6,779 nucleotides of DNA from Thermoplasmatota archaeon (GTDB taxonomy: Archaea; Thermoplasmatota; Thermoplasmata; UBA10834): contig JAUPMC010000045.1 of the NCBI GenBank assembly GCA_030836605.1, forward strand, positions 1 to 6,779, read 5' to 3'. This document shows, one piece after another, positions 6,567 through 6,779 of this stretch. Below the pieces are notes generated by a model. That model saw only the letters and a list, made by a program, of their open reading frames with translations. It was not told where the DNA came from and did no database searches. Position 1 is the stretch's first letter, and every line of letters begins with the position of its first letter. Position numbers and translations under genes: made by a program.

Positions 6567-6576
6567 GTTTATTAAG
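6567..6576 (-). promoter_or_regulatory. Candidate TATA box upstream of the 86-residue gene and flotillin
   Basis: The minus strand reads CTTAATAAAC, an isolated A/T island in the 155-base gap 6487-6641. Its centre is about 85 bases before the ATG at 6486, so a transcript would start near 6545 with a leader of roughly 58 bases carrying the GGAGG site. The match to the archaeal TATA consensus is only fair, and the complementary strand TTTATTAA would serve equally well, but no plus-strand gene follows within the window. The rest of the gap shows no gene. Confidence 0.35.
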
Positions 6577-6641
6577 TCAGGTGGTGGGAATCCGCATCCG
6601 ACCAGGCTCGCGCGCGTGGGTTGCGGTCGGGGACTTGCAGT

Positions 6642-6779
6642 TCATATCCTCGAGCCGACCAGGAAGAACGTCGGGAGGATGCCGACCAGGGCCGTGAGGA
6701 ATATGAGGACGAACGCGAGGACGAAGTGCATCGTGATGAATGAGAGCAGGATCGAGACGGCGAGGACGACCAGGAGCAG
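6642..6779 (-). CDS. Partial integral membrane protein, C-terminal end only
   Basis: The last 45 codons of a minus-strand gene run in from the right edge and end at TGA (6644-6642); the start lies outside the window. The translation is almost entirely hydrophobic: two membrane segments, roughly LLLVVLAVSILLSFI and FVLAFVLIFLTALVGI, lie close together, followed by a short tail LPTFFLVGSRI. That nearly every codon ends in C or G, as in the neighbouring genes, supports real coding. No family can be named from this fragment. It could be the end of a larger multi-spanning protein or a small two-helix protein. A 155-base gap with a possible promoter separates it from the flotillin unit, so co-transcription is uncertain. 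Confidence 0.65.
   Translation of the reverse strand: MLLVVLAVSILLSFITMHFVLAFVLIFLTALVGILPTFFLVGSRI

Noticed and set aside
6598..6690. Three copies of CCGACCAGG at 6598-6606, 6655-6663 and 6682-6690
   Set aside because: The latter two encode Leu-Val-Gly in the membrane-protein end and are explained by codon bias. That leaves one non-coding copy, which is not a repeat array.

Overview
The window is a compact, high-G+C stretch in which every supported gene lies on the minus strand. An archaeal host is the best reading. HypB has the short archaeal form with no histidine-rich nickel-storage arm. AT-rich TATA-like islands sit at the distance expected for archaeal promoters, in two cases next to genes that lack a Shine-Dalgarno sequence (leaderless starts). 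HypF and HypB look most like euryarchaeal family members as I remember them. A G+C-rich euryarchaeon, for example a Thermoplasmatota-like lineage, fits, but the lineage cannot be fixed from this sequence alone.

In transcription order (right to left) the layout is as follows. (1) 6779-6642: the last 45 codons of a very hydrophobic membrane protein whose start lies outside the window. (2) 6641-6487: a 155-base gap with one AT-rich element that may be a promoter. (3) 6486-4814: an unidentified 86-residue protein, then a flotillin/SPFH-family membrane-anchored protein, joined by a one-base TGATG stop/start overlap with a strong ribosome-binding site. (4) 4813-4739: a short spacer holding a TATA-like box for the next operon. 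(5) 4738-155: a nickel-iron hydrogenase maturation operon in the order hypB, hypF, hypC, hypA, hypD. (6) 154-1: a non-coding tail with two overlapping hairpins.

The hyp genes work as one pathway. HypF makes the carbamoyl group that becomes cyanide. HypC and HypD assemble and carry the Fe(CN)2CO unit. HypA and HypB deliver nickel. hypE, whose product dehydrates the carbamoyl group to cyanide, is absent here, as are the protease and all hydrogenase structural genes, so these must lie elsewhere in the genome. The flotillin pair is a separate unit; its partner is not the usual NfeD protein.

I found no mobile element, CRISPR array, tRNA or rRNA, and nothing that clearly forms a new biological system. 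The points most worth a second look are the unknown 86-residue partner of the flotillin, the hyp cluster without hypE, two probable start/promoter corrections (hypB and hypC), the shortened zinc motif of HypA, and the overlapping hairpins after hypD.
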